DNA of 64,000 nt from Chryseobacterium sp. SORGH_AS_0447 (GCF_030818695.1 NZ_JAUTAR010000001.1:3838501-3902500), one strand, 5' to 3'; positions 16,959 to 26,857 are shown, numbered from the stretch's first letter. The notes: generated by a model not told the origin, from the sequence alone. Numbers and translations: made by a program.

Positions 16959-17420
16959 TTAAAAACCCGGAATTTCCAACAACTTTTTCTTCAATTCTTC
17001 CGGCAGAAAAATTCCTTCATGATAATCGACGAGATTCTGATTTTTATCTAAAATGATCCAAAGCGGATAAACCGGCCGGCTTTTGTTCCTTGATAATGCC
17101 AAAGCCAGTTCATGAATCCCGGAATTGCCGTTCGGAAGGTAATGAAATGCTTTCCCCTGAAACCTGACCGTTTCCGTGGTTTTCTCTGCTTCAAACGGGA
17201 TGAAATAAAAATGGTCGTTAATAAATTCCAAAAGCTGCTGATCTTTATTCAATTTAAATTGTTCCATCTTACAAACCGGACACCAGTCCGTATAAATATG
17301 AATAACCGCCGGCCTGGGTTCATGCTTCTGTTTCATTTCCCAATCTGCAAAACTGACAGTCCTGAGTTGAGAAAGACAGAAACAAGGAATTATCATTAAA
17401 AAGAGGATTATTGATTTCAT
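16959..17420 (-). CDS. Exported thioredoxin-fold protein
   Basis: 153 residues from the ATG at 17420, which opens a signal peptide (MKSIILFLMIIPCFCLSQ). A longer open frame upstream lacks a sensible leader. The mature part is a thioredoxin fold with IYTDWCPVCKMEQFKL, a Cys-Pro-Val-Cys active site, and a later cis-Pro region (SRPVYPLWIILDKNQNLV). Probably a periplasmic reductase of the DUF255/thioredoxin-like family. Monocistronic. Confidence 0.85.
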   Translation of the reverse strand: MKSIILFLMIIPCFCLSQLRTVSFADWEMKQKHEPRPAVIHIYTDWCPVCKMEQFKLNKDQQLLEFINDHFYFIPFEAEKTTETVRFQGKAFHYLPNGNSGIHELALALSRNKSRPVYPLWIILDKNQNLVDYHEGIFLPEELKKKLLEIPGF

Positions 17421-17441
17421 ATTATCTTTTTTGACTTTGTA

Positions 17442-17476
17442 AAGATGGAAGACGGATGATGGATGCTTGAAGTGGT
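17442..17476 (-). repeat. Heptamer tandem repeat, 5 degenerate units
   Basis: Forward units AAGATGG, AAGACGG, ATGATGG, ATGCTTG, AAGTGGT. On the other strand they read CTTCAAG, CATCCAT, CATCCGT, CTTCCAT, the same family as the arrays at 4198 and 6564. It lies 22 bases upstream of the thioredoxin-like gene. Confidence 0.7.
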
Positions 17477-17571
17477 TTTGGCTTCGCTCAGCCACCGGGA
17501 TTTTCAGTACATGATCTTAATCGGGGTTTCCGAGGATCTCAAGCACTGGCCCTAGTTAAGTTCAACCAATT

Positions 17572-17655
17572 GAAAATCTTTGATTTTCCTCTTATGTGAT
17601 CTAAAACGATACGCAATACTTTAAACTAAAATCTTATGTGACTCATGTGTCAAAA
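17572..17655 (+). repeat. Hairpin/TTATGTG dispersed element, solo copy
   Basis: Perfect hairpin GAAAATC-TTT-GATTTTC (17572-17588), then CTCTTATGTGATCTAAAA, and about 45 bases later CTTATGTGACTCATGTGTCAAAA. Closest match to the element on the right of the GxxExxY gene. Confidence 0.75.
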
Positions 17656-17699
17656 GCTTTTGAGACTTGTGAGGTTATATTCTTAGGTTCAAGTTTAAT

Positions 17700-19772
17700 T
17701 TATTTCAAAGTATACTTTACTCCCAGGAATCCCCTTATTTTCTGCATCGGCGCATAGCCGTACGTCGTATTAAAGGTGTAGTCGTTCGGATTGGTCACCG
17801 GATCATTTACAGTCCGGTCGAACGGATCAAACGGACGCATCAGCGGATCTTTCGGTGTGAAATTGAAAAGGTTCTTGATGCCGCAGTAGACTTCAAATCC
17901 GGAGCTGAAACTTTTGGAAACCTGGATGTTGGCCAGGGAATACCAGGGAGAATATTCCGGACGGTAATCGTTGGGCAGAACCGGCAGCCGCATGGGTCCG
18001 TAAAACTGACCGGTAAAATCGACAGCCAGGTCATTTGGAAAACGGTAGGTCAGGTTGTATGTTCCGCTCCATCTCGGGGCATGGAGCTGTTGTGATTTCT
18101 CCCGTTCATCATCAAACTTCTGATAAACATCCAGGTAGGTAAAGCCCAGATTCACACTTAACGGAAAACCGAAACTGTAATCGACATTTAAAGAAGCACC
18201 TCTGGAAATGCCGTACCCATGAAGGTTGTCATAAATAATTTTTCCCGGATCGGTATCGAAATCCCCGACAATCTTATTGCTGAAATACGTATAAAAAGCA
18301 GAAGCATCCAGACTGATCAGCCGGTCGCCTGCCGGAATTTTCCAGATGTAGTTCAGATTTCCGTTCACGGATCTTTCCGGTTTCAGGTCAGATTGAATCA
18401 CCACTTCCCGCGACCCCGTGAGTGCTGCATGGTCTTCCGTAAACAGGTTCACCACACGGAATCCGGTCCCGAAATTGAACCGCAGCGTATGATAAGGGTT
18501 TGGCGAAAACTTCCAGGCAAAGCGCGGGGAATGGACAGCATGATGGATTCGATCATAATCAAACCGGTATCCCAAAAGCAGCGTATTCTTTTCATCGATG
18601 TCCCACTGATCCTGAATGAAAGCCCCGAGAATCGGCGACCTCATCGGTTCGTTTGTGAAACCGTCGGCTGATAAGGTGCCCGGTGTATTGTCATCATAGA
18701 ACGTTCTTTTGAAAGTAACACCTGCAATAAGATCATGGTTTCCCAGCTTTTTATCCCAGTACGTTTGCGCAAAAGCCACTTTCTGGGTGGCCAGGAAAGG
18801 ATTGTTTCCGTAAAAGGAATTTTGGTCGTGGAAATTATACGACAGCTGGGTAATGATATTCTCATTTAAAGGCCACTGGTAAATACCGAATGCCTCTACT
18901 CTGTTGGTATAAATGCTTTCTCCGTACACCTGATCACTTCCGCGGTAAGATTTGTTCCATTGCATTTCCCCGCCGAAACGGTCTTCGTACAGGTACCTCA
19001 GCGCAAAACCGGCCTGCCGGTTTTCCTTCCGCCGGAAATTCCATTTGTTGAATACCGAAATCCTGTTCTGCAAGGCCCCGTCTGTAAAATGATCATGGTT
19101 TTCATCAAATCTTTGGGTCGCATTGAAGTAATTCAGGCTCAATAAAGACGCTGCTTTTTTCCCCAGACTGAATTTTGTGGAAAGGTCCACATTATTTTCA
19201 TTCCAGGTCGTGGTCATCAGATCGACGCTGAGCTTTGGAGCGGTCAGGGCATTTTTAGTAATGATGTTGATCACACCGCCCATCGCTTCAGAACCGTAAA
19301 TCGAAGAAGCCGGCCCCTTCACGACTTCAATCCTGTCGACGAGGCTGTTCGGGATTCCGCTGAGTCCGTAAACTGTAGAAAGGGAACTCACAATCGGCAT
19401 TCCGTCAATCAGGATCATCGTGTAAGGCCCTTCCAGGCCGTTGATATGAATATCGCCCGTATTACAGACCGAACAGTTGAGCTGAGGTTTGACGCCGTTT
19501 ACCATTGCGATGTATTCAAAAATATTAGGCGTCGGGTTTTTCTGGAAGAATTTCTGGCTGTAAATCTCTACCGCTACCGGACTTTTGGACCGGCTGACCG
19601 GTTTTATGGTTCCGGTAATCACCACATCGTCAATATCCTTCGTTTTCATTTCTTTTTTCTTCTGAATACCTGCTGAATCCATTTTTTCAGACCGGTATAC
19701 ATTGAGGCTGTCGGTTTCCTGTGAGAAACAGAACGGTGAAAACAGAACGGCAGAAAATAGTATTCGCTTCAT
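17700..19772 (-). CDS. TonB-dependent outer-membrane receptor
   Basis: 690 residues from the ATG at 19772, with signal peptide MKRILFSAVLFSPFCFSQ. DIDDVVITGT is the TonB box, the plug domain runs to about residue 190 (INGLEGPYTMILIDGMPI, then VEVVKGPASSIYGSEAMGG-like text with R for the first V), and the rest alternates aromatic beta strands ending in the typical C-terminal strand. It carries no N-terminal CarboxypepD-regulatory domain, so it is not SusC-type. The plug's NCSVCNTGDIHI with two Cys is unusual. Likely substrate is a siderophore, haem or vitamin, not identifiable. No linked TonB or ABC genes. Confidence 0.92.
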   Translation of the reverse strand: MKRILFSAVLFSPFCFSQETDSLNVYRSEKMDSAGIQKKKEMKTKDIDDVVITGTIKPVSRSKSPVAVEIYSQKFFQKNPTPNIFEYIAMVNGVKPQLNCSVCNTGDIHINGLEGPYTMILIDGMPIVSSLSTVYGLSGIPNSLVDRIEVVKGPASSIYGSEAMGGVINIITKNALTAPKLSVDLMTTTWNENNVDLSTKFSLGKKAASLLSLNYFNATQRFDENHDHFTDGALQNRISVFNKWNFRRKENRQAGFALRYLYEDRFGGEMQWNKSYRGSDQVYGESIYTNRVEAFGIYQWPLNENIITQLSYNFHDQNSFYGNNPFLATQKVAFAQTYWDKKLGNHDLIAGVTFKRTFYDDNTPGTLSADGFTNEPMRSPILGAFIQDQWDIDEKNTLLLGYRFDYDRIHHAVHSPRFAWKFSPNPYHTLRFNFGTGFRVVNLFTEDHAALTGSREVVIQSDLKPERSVNGNLNYIWKIPAGDRLISLDASAFYTYFSNKIVGDFDTDPGKIIYDNLHGYGISRGASLNVDYSFGFPLSVNLGFTYLDVYQKFDDEREKSQQLHAPRWSGTYNLTYRFPNDLAVDFTGQFYGPMRLPVLPNDYRPEYSPWYSLANIQVSKSFSSGFEVYCGIKNLFNFTPKDPLMRPFDPFDRTVNDPVTNPNDYTFNTTYGYAPMQKIRGFLGVKYTLK

Positions 19773-20202
19773 GAAATTAAAATTGTTAGTCAAAGCTAAC
19801 AATTATTTTTTAAAACAAAAACTTTAATTTTGAAATTTATATAAAAGGCTATATTACTTATCTTTAACACTATGTCCGCAAGGATTTTTCTGAATAATTA
19901 TGCAGGAATTACATAACAAAAGCAGATTGCGAATGGTCAATAATTAATCATGACCCGCTTTTGATGTAAACTTTGCTAAAAAATCATTTAACTATTCCGT
20001 AAGAATACTATCTGTGTAGAAAGACCAGGATAGCCAATAGAAGTGAACTCCAGGGAGTTCTATCTCTTTTCACAACATAATAACTTAGTGCAATAGGGCA
20101 CTGCCGAAGACCTTTGCGAACAAAAAATACCCGTTCTTATCTCAATTAACCTGGCAAACCCTGCGTTTAAGAAATCTATCTTTCCGTTTCATTAAAAATT
20201 GT
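19773..20202. other. Gene-free AT-rich intergenic region
   Basis: Holds the upstream region of the TonB receptor and of hmgA. A small hairpin GAACTCCAGGGAGTTC sits near 20046-20061. I see no gene on either strand. Confidence 0.5.
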
Positions 20203-20210
20203 TACATTTG
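20203..20210 (+). promoter_or_regulatory. -7 promoter box TACATTTG before hmgA
   Basis: Matches TAnnTTTG, 22 bases before the hmgA start codon at 20233. Confidence 0.5.
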
Positions 20211-20232
20211 AGAATCCACATATAAAAGTAAA

Positions 20233-21421
20233 ATGAGATATCATCAGTTGGGAAATATCCCACCAAAAAGGCATACGGTTTTCAAGTCTCCGGAAGATAA
20301 ATTCTACTACGAACAGCTTTTCGGGACAGAAGGATTCCACGGAATTTCTTCTTTGCTGTATCACATCCACCGCCCTACCCAGATCAAATCCATCGGGGAG
20401 CCCAAAGACGTGTCGCCAAAGATTGCCGTCGATAAAAATGTGACCCCGCGAATGTTCAAAGGGATGAACGTAACTCCCGAAGACGATGTGCTGGAGAGCC
20501 GCAAGTTCCTGATGGTGAACAACGACCTGAAAATGGGATTGTCCAAGCCAAGGAAATCCATGGATTATTTTTATAAAAATGCCGAATGCGACGAGCTTCT
20601 GTTTGTTCACAACGGAAACGGGATACTGAAAACATTTGTAGGAAACCTGGAGTTCACCACAGGTGATTACCTGATCATCCCAAGAGGAACCATCTACCAG
20701 GTAGAACTTCAATCTGAAGATACTGTATTTTTTGTTTTGGAAAGCCACTCCCCGATCTATACGCCGAAAAGATACCGGAATGAATTCGGGCAATTGCTGG
20801 AGCACTCACCGTTCTGCGAGAGGGATATTGAGGCGCCTGTTTTCGTAGCGCCTAAAGATAAAAAAGGGGAATTTTTAATTAAGGTAAAAAAAGAAAACCA
20901 GATCACCGATTTTATCTACGCCACCCATCCGTTTGATGTCGTAGGCTGGGACGGATACTTTTATCCTTACAAATTCAACATTAAAAATTTCGAGCCGATT
21001 ACCGGAAGAATCCACCAGCCGCCCGCCGGTTCACCAGAATTTTGAAGGACATAATTTCGTAGTCTGCTCGTTCTGTGCCAGAATGTACGATTACCATCCA
21101 CAAGCCATTCCGGCGCCTTACAACCATTCGAATATCGACTCAGATGAAGTTCTCTTCTATACCGAGGGTGATTTTATGAGCCGTAACCATATCGACCTGA
21201 TGGACTTTACGCTTCACCCGGGAGGCATTGTTCATGGTCCGCACCCCGGAGCGATGGAGCGAAGCATCGGAAAGAAATTCACCGAAGAATATGCCGTGAT
21301 GGTAGACCCTTTCCGTCCGCTGAAAATTACGGAAGAAGCATTGAAAGTGGAGGATCCGTCCTATAAAACTTCCTGGCTGGATGCGGAGGATCCGACTATA
21401 AAAGACCGTCTACAGGAATAA
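20233..21421 (+). pseudogene. hmgA: Homogentisate 1,2-dioxygenase, one-base frameshift
   Basis: The enzyme opens the homogentisate ring to maleylacetoacetate in tyrosine breakdown. Codons from 20233 read MRYHQLGNIPPKRHTVFKS and continue as HmgA to GRIHQPP, then jump frame: CCGCCCGCCGG at 21019-21029 has one C more than the CCGCCGCCGG that keeps frame. The following frame resumes at VHQNFEGHNFVVCSFCARM and ends properly at 21421. As written, the product stops at 270 residues and loses the C-terminal part bearing the metal-site region (DFTLHPGGIVHGPHPGA). Joined, it would be about 395 residues, a normal size for this shorter bacterial form. Whether this is a true mutation or a sequencing error cannot be told here. 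Confidence 0.88.
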
Positions 21422-21483
21422 TGTAAGTAATTATAAACCTCACCGGTTTTCAAAAACCTATGAGGTTTGTCATTGATACAAAC

Positions 21484-21514
21484 AAAGGATTAAGTGTAAC
21501 GCATTTAATCCTTT
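21484..21514 (+). terminator. Intrinsic terminator after hmgA
   Basis: Perfect 10-bp stem AAAGGATTAA / TTAATCCTTT around GTGTAACGCAT and then more T, 63 bases past the stop. Confidence 0.8.
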
Positions 21515-21629
21515 TTTATGTTGAATTATACCAAAACATGACAAAAATCTGTGCCTGCAGTTCACTTCATCCCAACAATATGAACTATCTTTAAGAAAAG
21601 AAATAGCTGTAATTCAATCAAATTTAATT

Positions 21630-22904
21630 ATGGATCAATACATCAGTGCAGAAGAAGCCATCTATACCATCAAAAGCGGCAACCGGGTCTTTTTTCACGG
21701 AAGTGCCTGTACCCCGAATTACTTAATCGACGAACTGGCAAGACAGGCCCATCGTCTGGACAATGTGGAAATGGTTTCCATTACCCAACAGGGAAATGTA
21801 GAGATTGCCAAACCGGAATATGCCGGAAAGTTTTTTGTCAATTCCTTATTCGTGTCTTCACCGGTGCGGGATGCCGTTAATTCCGAGCGGGGCGATTTTG
21901 TACCGGTTTTCCTGAGCGAAATCCCGATTCTGTTCAGAAAGAATATTCTGCCGCTCGACGTAGCGCTAATCACTGTTTCGCCTCCCGATAAACACGGATT
22001 CTGTACCTTGGGAACTTCCGTGGACGTTGCCCGGGCCGCAGTGGATACCGCGAAAATTATTGTAGCGATCGTCAATCCGCTGATGCCGAGAACACATGGC
22101 GATGGAATGATCCACATCAGCAAGATCAATAAGCTGGTATGGCATGAAGAAGAGCTCCCGACCGTAGATTACGGCTCCAAAGTGGGACCGGAAGAAATGG
22201 AAGTGGGAAAAAACGTAGCGGAACTGATCGATGACCGATCCACCTTACAAATGGGAATCGGAACCATTCCGGATGCCGTGCTGAAATGCCTGCACAATCA
22301 CAAAGACCTGGGCATCCATACGGAAATGCTGAGCGACGGGGTAATCGATCTGATCCAGAATGATGTGATCAACAACAAATACAAAGGCTACAACGACAAT
22401 AAGACAATCACCAGCTTCTGCTTTGGCACAAGAAGGCTGTATGATTATGTAGATGACAATACGGTATTTGCCTTTAAGGATGTCAGCGATGTGAACTTCC
22501 CGATCAACATCATGCGGAATAAAAAAATGGTCGCCATCAATTCGGCCATCGAAATCGATCTCACCGGTCAGGTGTGCGCCGACTCTATCGGAACGATGCA
22601 GTACAGTGGGATCGGCGGACAGATGGATTTTATGAGAGGTGCCGCTCTGAGCGAAGACGGAAAACCGATTATTGCCATAACTTCGAGAACCAAAAGAGGG
22701 GTTTCCAGGATTGTCCCTTATCTGAAACAGGGAGCCGGTGTTGTGACGACAAGAGGACACATCCACCATGTCGTTACCGAATACGGAACCGCTTATCTAT
22801 ATGGGAAAAACCTGAAGCAGCGTGCCCAGGAGCTGATCAGCATTGCGCATCCGGATGACCGGGAAATGCTGGAAAAAGCGGCTTACGAACGTTTCAAGCT
22901 ATAA
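21630..22904 (+). CDS. Acetyl-CoA hydrolase/transferase family protein
   Basis: 424 residues of the class I CoA-transferase fold in two lobes (N lobe to about residue 190, C lobe after). GIGTIPDAVLKCL is a cofactor loop and HTEMLSDG carries the active-site Glu that forms the CoA thioester. GTSVDVARAAVDTAKIIVA is family text. Such enzymes act as 4-hydroxybutyrate or acetate CoA-transferases. Being among tyrosine-degradation genes, it might activate or recycle acetoacetate or acetate from that pathway, which is inference. It stands alone with hairpin elements after it. Confidence 0.87.
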   Translation: MDQYISAEEAIYTIKSGNRVFFHGSACTPNYLIDELARQAHRLDNVEMVSITQQGNVEIAKPEYAGKFFVNSLFVSSPVRDAVNSERGDFVPVFLSEIPILFRKNILPLDVALITVSPPDKHGFCTLGTSVDVARAAVDTAKIIVAIVNPLMPRTHGDGMIHISKINKLVWHEEELPTVDYGSKVGPEEMEVGKNVAELIDDRSTLQMGIGTIPDAVLKCLHNHKDLGIHTEMLSDGVIDLIQNDVINNKYKGYNDNKTITSFCFGTRRLYDYVDDNTVFAFKDVSDVNFPINIMRNKKMVAINSAIEIDLTGQVCADSIGTMQYSGIGGQMDFMRGAALSEDGKPIIAITSRTKRGVSRIVPYLKQGAGVVTTRGHIHHVVTEYGTAYLYGKNLKQRAQELISIAHPDDREMLEKAAYERFKL

Positions 22905-22928
22905 CTACTCGGATTTGCGCAGAAATTT

Positions 22929-23010
22929 TAACACATAAGAAAAATGAGATGAGTCTCCTGCTTTGAAAACATTTTAAAGCACATAAGATAAAAATCAAAG
23001 ATTTTTAAAA
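22929..23010 (-). repeat. Hairpin/TTATGTG dispersed element, solo copy
   Basis: Minus-strand orientation. Hairpin AAAAATC-AAA-GATTTTT at 22990-23006, then reading leftward TTATCTTATGTGC and later TTTTCTTATGTGTTAAAA. It fills much of the 305-base gap between the CoA-transferase and hppD, which otherwise contains only the hppD promoter region. Confidence 0.7.
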
Positions 23011-23209
23011 ATTCTGTTTGTTTTTAGCATTAGAATGCGCTACCATGATCTTTTGACTCTTTTGTGGTTAGTTTGCGCTGTTATTAATCTGGTGCATTTA
23101 TTATTAAAATAGCATCGTAGAGACTTGCCTAACGTTTGTTTGTTTATATTTTCCGTATTAGCGATAAATTCGTAATTTGCAACCATAAATATAAAAGTAA
23201 AAATAGAAT

Positions 23210-24340
23210 ATGTCAACACTTACATTTGCCGAAAAGATTGCTCAGGCAGAGAATTTTTTGCCGATCAACGGTACCGATTATATTGAGTTTTATGTAGGGA
23301 ATGCCAAGCAGGCCGCGCATTACTACAAGACCGCTTTCGGGTTTCAGTCTGTAGCGTATGCGGGACCTGAGACAGGCGTGAGAGACCGTGCTTCATATGT
23401 TCTTCAGCAGGGAAAAATCAGGCTGGTTCTTACTACCGGATTAAAATCGGATTCCCCGATCAACGAGCACGTAAAAAAACACGGTGACGGAGTAAAAATT
23501 CTGGCCCTTTGGGTAGACGATGCTTATTCAGCTTTTGAAGAAACCACCAAAAGAGGCGGAAAACCTTATCTTGAGCCTATTACCCTTACCGACGAGCATG
23601 GTGAAGTAAGAATGTCCGGAATCTATACCTACGGAGAAACGGTACACATGTTTGTGGAAAGAAAAAATTACAACGGTTTTTTCATGCCGGGCTACGAAAA
23701 GTGGGAAAGCGCTTACAATCCTGAGGAAGCCGGACTTTTATATGTTGACCACTGTGTAGGAAACGTAGACTGGGACAGAATGGTTCCTACCGTTGAATGG
23801 TACGAGAAAGTAATGGGATTTGTAAACATCCTTTCTTTCGATGACAAGCAGATCAATACCGAATATTCCGCCTTGATGTCTAAAGTAATGTCTAACGGAA
23901 ACGGATATGCCAAATTCCCGATCAACGAGCCTGCCGAAGGGAAGAAGAAATCTCAGGTAGAAGAATACCTTGATTTTTATGAAGGTGAAGGGGTACAGCA
24001 TATTGCCGTAGCCACAAAAGACATCATCCACACCGTAACCGAACTGAAAAAACGTGGTGTGGAATTCCTTTCTGCTCCGCCGGAAGCCTATTATGACATG
24101 GTTCCTGAAAGAGTGGGCCACATTGATGAAGATCTTAAAAAACTGCAGGACCTTGGAATCCTGATCGACCACGATGAAGAAGGATATCTTCTACAGATTT
24201 TCACGAAGCCGGTAGAAGACCGCCCTACCCTATTCTTTGAAATCATCGAAAGACACGGAGCACAGAGCTTTGGTGCAGGTAATTTCAAAGCCCTTTTCGA
24301 AGCATTGGAAAGAGAGCAGGAAAAAAGAGGGAATCTTTAA
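23210..24340 (+). CDS. hppD: 4-Hydroxyphenylpyruvate dioxygenase
   Basis: 376 residues, a two-domain vicinal-oxygen-chelate enzyme that turns 4-hydroxyphenylpyruvate into homogentisate. FYVGNAKQAAHYYKTAFGFQ begins the N-terminal domain. The three Fe(II) ligands are visible in the C half: His in VDHCVGNVDW, His in GVQHIAVATKD, and Glu in FFEIIERHGAQSFGAGNFKALFEA. The C-terminal FGAGNFKALFEAIE-type signature seals the call. It supplies the substrate of HmgA upstream. Confidence 0.96.
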   Translation: MSTLTFAEKIAQAENFLPINGTDYIEFYVGNAKQAAHYYKTAFGFQSVAYAGPETGVRDRASYVLQQGKIRLVLTTGLKSDSPINEHVKKHGDGVKILALWVDDAYSAFEETTKRGGKPYLEPITLTDEHGEVRMSGIYTYGETVHMFVERKNYNGFFMPGYEKWESAYNPEEAGLLYVDHCVGNVDWDRMVPTVEWYEKVMGFVNILSFDDKQINTEYSALMSKVMSNGNGYAKFPINEPAEGKKKSQVEEYLDFYEGEGVQHIAVATKDIIHTVTELKKRGVEFLSAPPEAYYDMVPERVGHIDEDLKKLQDLGILIDHDEEGYLLQIFTKPVEDRPTLFFEIIERHGAQSFGAGNFKALFEALEREQEKRGNL

Positions 24341-24360
24341 ATTTTAATAATCATATACCG

Positions 24361-24388
24361 TTTTGTCAGGATAACTGTCCTGACAAAA
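24361..24388 (+). terminator. Intrinsic terminator after hppD
   Basis: Perfect 11-bp stem TTTTGTCAGGA / TCCTGACAAAA with loop TAACTG, then CTTTTTT, 20 bases after the stop. Confidence 0.9.
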
Positions 24389-24411
24389 CTTTTTTATACA
24401 GACCTACACAT

Positions 24412-24885
24412 ATGAGAAAATTTTTCATCGCGATTGCTTTTATTGCAGCAACAGTCGGCATCAAAGCCCAATACAGTTCTCTCGACACCATCATCAAACG
24501 TCTTGAAGAGAGAAAAGGCATCAACCAGAATCTGGAAGCCGTAAATATCGACAACAAAAAATTTGTTTTCGTAAAAGATGAAGCCGACCATACCGAACGG
24601 GATTTTATCGTGATCAAAGGAAATAAGGTTACCTATGTGGAAGTTTTTGATGATAAATCTACCGGGCAGAGCACATCCAACGTCTTCTCCGGCGACATCG
24701 TACGAAGCCGGAAAAATATTATCTCATTAAGGGCCGATATGCTGGAAAACAAAAAGGTTCCGGTTCCCGTAGCCAAAACCCTGCTCCTGACCCGCCAGGA
24801 TAACATCCTGTACCTGATCGACATCAATACCCGCGACCGCTGGATCGATGAAGAATCTTTCTCAAAAGTAAAATCTAAAAAATAA
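24412..24885 (+). CDS. Exported protein of unknown function
   Basis: 157 residues with signal peptide MRKFFIAIAFIAATVGIKAQ. The mature part starts YSSLDTIIKRLEERKGINQN, then a soluble region rich in Lys, Asp and Val. I recognise no family. It sits between hppD and fahA, but the hppD terminator separates it from the former, so functional linkage to tyrosine breakdown is uncertain. It ends 194 bases before fahA. Confidence 0.78.
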   Translation: MRKFFIAIAFIAATVGIKAQYSSLDTIIKRLEERKGINQNLEAVNIDNKKFVFVKDEADHTERDFIVIKGNKVTYVEVFDDKSTGQSTSNVFSGDIVRSRKNIISLRADMLENKKVPVPVAKTLLLTRQDNILYLIDINTRDRWIDEESFSKVKSKK

Positions 24886-25079
24886 CAGCTGTTTTTAAGT
24901 TCCTGCGTTGTCCGGAAAAAATTTTTAAGTTTCTGTGCCGCATACTTAAAGAAAATATAACTGTCTTAAATATTTCACAAACCACAATGAACAATCTGTA
25001 CTTCCGGCAGAAATTGTGTAATTTGTGTTAATCGTCAACTATAACGTACGACCGTAATCCAAATTAAAATTATAAGCTT

Positions 25080-26327
25080 ATGAAATCATTTGTAGAATAC
25101 GCAGCAGATTCAGATTTTTCCATACACAACATTCCTTTCGGGGTAGCCGTGTTCAACAAAGAATTTATCGCCTGCTGTACAAGAATCGGGGATCAAGTAA
25201 TCGACCTGGCCACTTTATACGACCTTGCTTATTTTGAAGACATCGAGGGTCTTGAGGATAACATCTTTGAAGCTTATACTTTAAATGAATTTATCGAACT
25301 GGGAAAACCTGTAACCAACGCGGTACGGGCCAAACTTCAGGAACTTCTTCAGGAAGGCTCCATCCTATCGAAAGATGAAAAGACCATCGAGGAAGCTTTC
25401 TACGACCTGGATCAGGTAAAAATGATGATGCCGGTACATATTCCGAATTACACGGATTTTTACAGCAGCATCGAACACGCGACCAACGTAGGAAAAATGT
25501 TCAGGGATCCTGCCAATGCTTTATTGCCAAACTGGAAGCACCTTCCGGTTGGATATCACGGAAGAGCATCTTCTATCGTGGTGTCCGGAACGGAAATCAA
25601 CCGTCCGAAAGGCCAGATGAAGTCTGCCGATGCCGATCAGCCGGTGTTCGGGCCTTGCAAACAATTGGATTTCGAGCTGGAGATGGCTTTTATCATCAAT
25701 AAAAATACCGAAATGGGAGAAAGTATCTCCACCAAAGAGGCAGAAGATGCCATCTTCGGAATGGTGGTTTTCAACGACTGGTCCGCAAGGGACATCCAGT
25801 CTTGGGAATATGTTCCGCTTGGACCATTTTTGGCTAAAAACTTCGGTTCGTCTGTTTCTCCGTGGGTGGTTACCCTGGAAGCCTTGGAACCTTTCAGAAC
25901 CGCTTCCCCAAAACAGGATCCTGAAGTACTGGACTACCTGAAATTCGAAGGCGATAAAAATTATGACATCAACCTTGAAGTGTATATTCAGCCTGAAAAC
26001 GGTGATCACAACCTGATCTCCGAAAGCAACTACAAACACATGTACTGGAATATGACCCAGCAGCTGGCGCACCACACGGTAAACGGCTGCAACGTTGAAG
26101 TCGGTGATATGTATGCCAGCGGAACCATTTCCGGAAGCGATCCTAAATCCTTCGGTTCCATGCTTGAGCTTACCTGGAGAGGCCAGAACCCAATTCAGCT
26201 AAGCAACGGGGAAGAAAGGAAATTCATCAACGACAACGATACCGTAACCATGAAAGCCTGGGCTGAAAAAGACGGCATCAGAGTAGGCTTCGGTGAAGTT
26301 TCGGGTAAAATCATCCCAACTAAATAA
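25080..26327 (+). CDS. fahA: Fumarylacetoacetase
   Basis: 415 residues. The N-terminal SH3-like domain (FSIHNIPFGVAVFN) is followed by the catalytic FAH fold: YTDFYSSIEHATNVG with a metal-binding Asp, LPVGYHGRASSIVVSG with the catalytic His, DFELEMAFII with two metal-binding acidic residues, and DWSARDIQSWEYVPLGPF. It cleaves fumarylacetoacetate to fumarate and acetoacetate, the last step of tyrosine degradation. I see no maleylacetoacetate isomerase gene in the window. Confidence 0.96.
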   Translation: MKSFVEYAADSDFSIHNIPFGVAVFNKEFIACCTRIGDQVIDLATLYDLAYFEDIEGLEDNIFEAYTLNEFIELGKPVTNAVRAKLQELLQEGSILSKDEKTIEEAFYDLDQVKMMMPVHIPNYTDFYSSIEHATNVGKMFRDPANALLPNWKHLPVGYHGRASSIVVSGTEINRPKGQMKSADADQPVFGPCKQLDFELEMAFIINKNTEMGESISTKEAEDAIFGMVVFNDWSARDIQSWEYVPLGPFLAKNFGSSVSPWVVTLEALEPFRTASPKQDPEVLDYLKFEGDKNYDINLEVYIQPENGDHNLISESNYKHMYWNMTQQLAHHTVNGCNVEVGDMYASGTISGSDPKSFGSMLELTWRGQNPIQLSNGEERKFINDNDTVTMKAWAEKDGIRVGFGEVSGKIIPTK

Positions 26328-26346
26328 TTTAAGGATTGAACATATT

Positions 26347-26430
26347 AAGCACATAAGTCATAAAGAGATTTTATCTTAAAGACGTTAGAAAAAGAACACA
26401 TTAGATTGAAAATCGAAGATTTTCATTTTT
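26347..26430 (-). repeat. Left inverted element flanking the GxxExxY gene
   Basis: Contains hairpin GAAAATC-GAA-GATTTTC (26408-26424). Read on the minus strand it continues AATCTAATGTGTTCT and ends with TTTATGACTTATGTGC, aligning, by eye at roughly two bases in three, with the copy at 26856-26943. Confidence 0.75.
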
Positions 26431-26443
26431 TAAACACAAACAG

Positions 26444-26857
26444 ATGAAGAAGCTTACGAAAAAGTATGTTAATGAACTTACCTATAAGATAATTGGTGCT
26501 TGTATAGAAGTTCATAAAATTGCAGGCTCCGGTCTTTATGAATATGCTTACCATAAATGCCTGGAAAGAGAATTTCAGGTATTAGGTATAAAGTATGAAA
26601 GTGAACTTGAGATTCCTCTCATTTATAAAGATGTAAAGATTGACTGTACGGTAAAATGTGATTTTTTAATCGAAAATGCGATTGTTCTGGAAATAAAATC
26701 TGTTGCAGAAATGAATAAGATTCACAAAGCACAGGTCATTAATTATATGAATCTCTTGAAAGTTCCAAAGTCGATATTGATAAACTTTAATGTTTATAAT
26801 CTTTATAATGAAGGGACAGAGACATTTGTAAGCAAAATTTTCGAAGCACTCGAATAA
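26444..26857 (+). CDS. GxxExxY protein, PD-(D/E)XK nuclease-like fold
   Basis: 137 residues. GLYEYAY (30-36) is the eponymous GxxExxY motif. Asp73 in CDFLI and Glu83-x-Lys85 in VLEIKS complete a PD-(D/E)XK-type catalytic set, matching Pfam family PDDEXK_3 by memory. Family function is unknown, although the fold suggests nuclease activity. The gene lies within fahA and flavin reductase genes, with lower GC than these, and is bracketed tightly by an inverted pair of hairpin elements: the right one begins at the stop codon itself. This points to arrival as a unit. Confidence 0.9.
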   Translation: MKKLTKKYVNELTYKIIGACIEVHKIAGSGLYEYAYHKCLEREFQVLGIKYESELEIPLIYKDVKIDCTVKCDFLIENAIVLEIKSVAEMNKIHKAQVINYMNLLKVPKSILINFNVYNLYNEGTETFVSKIFEALE

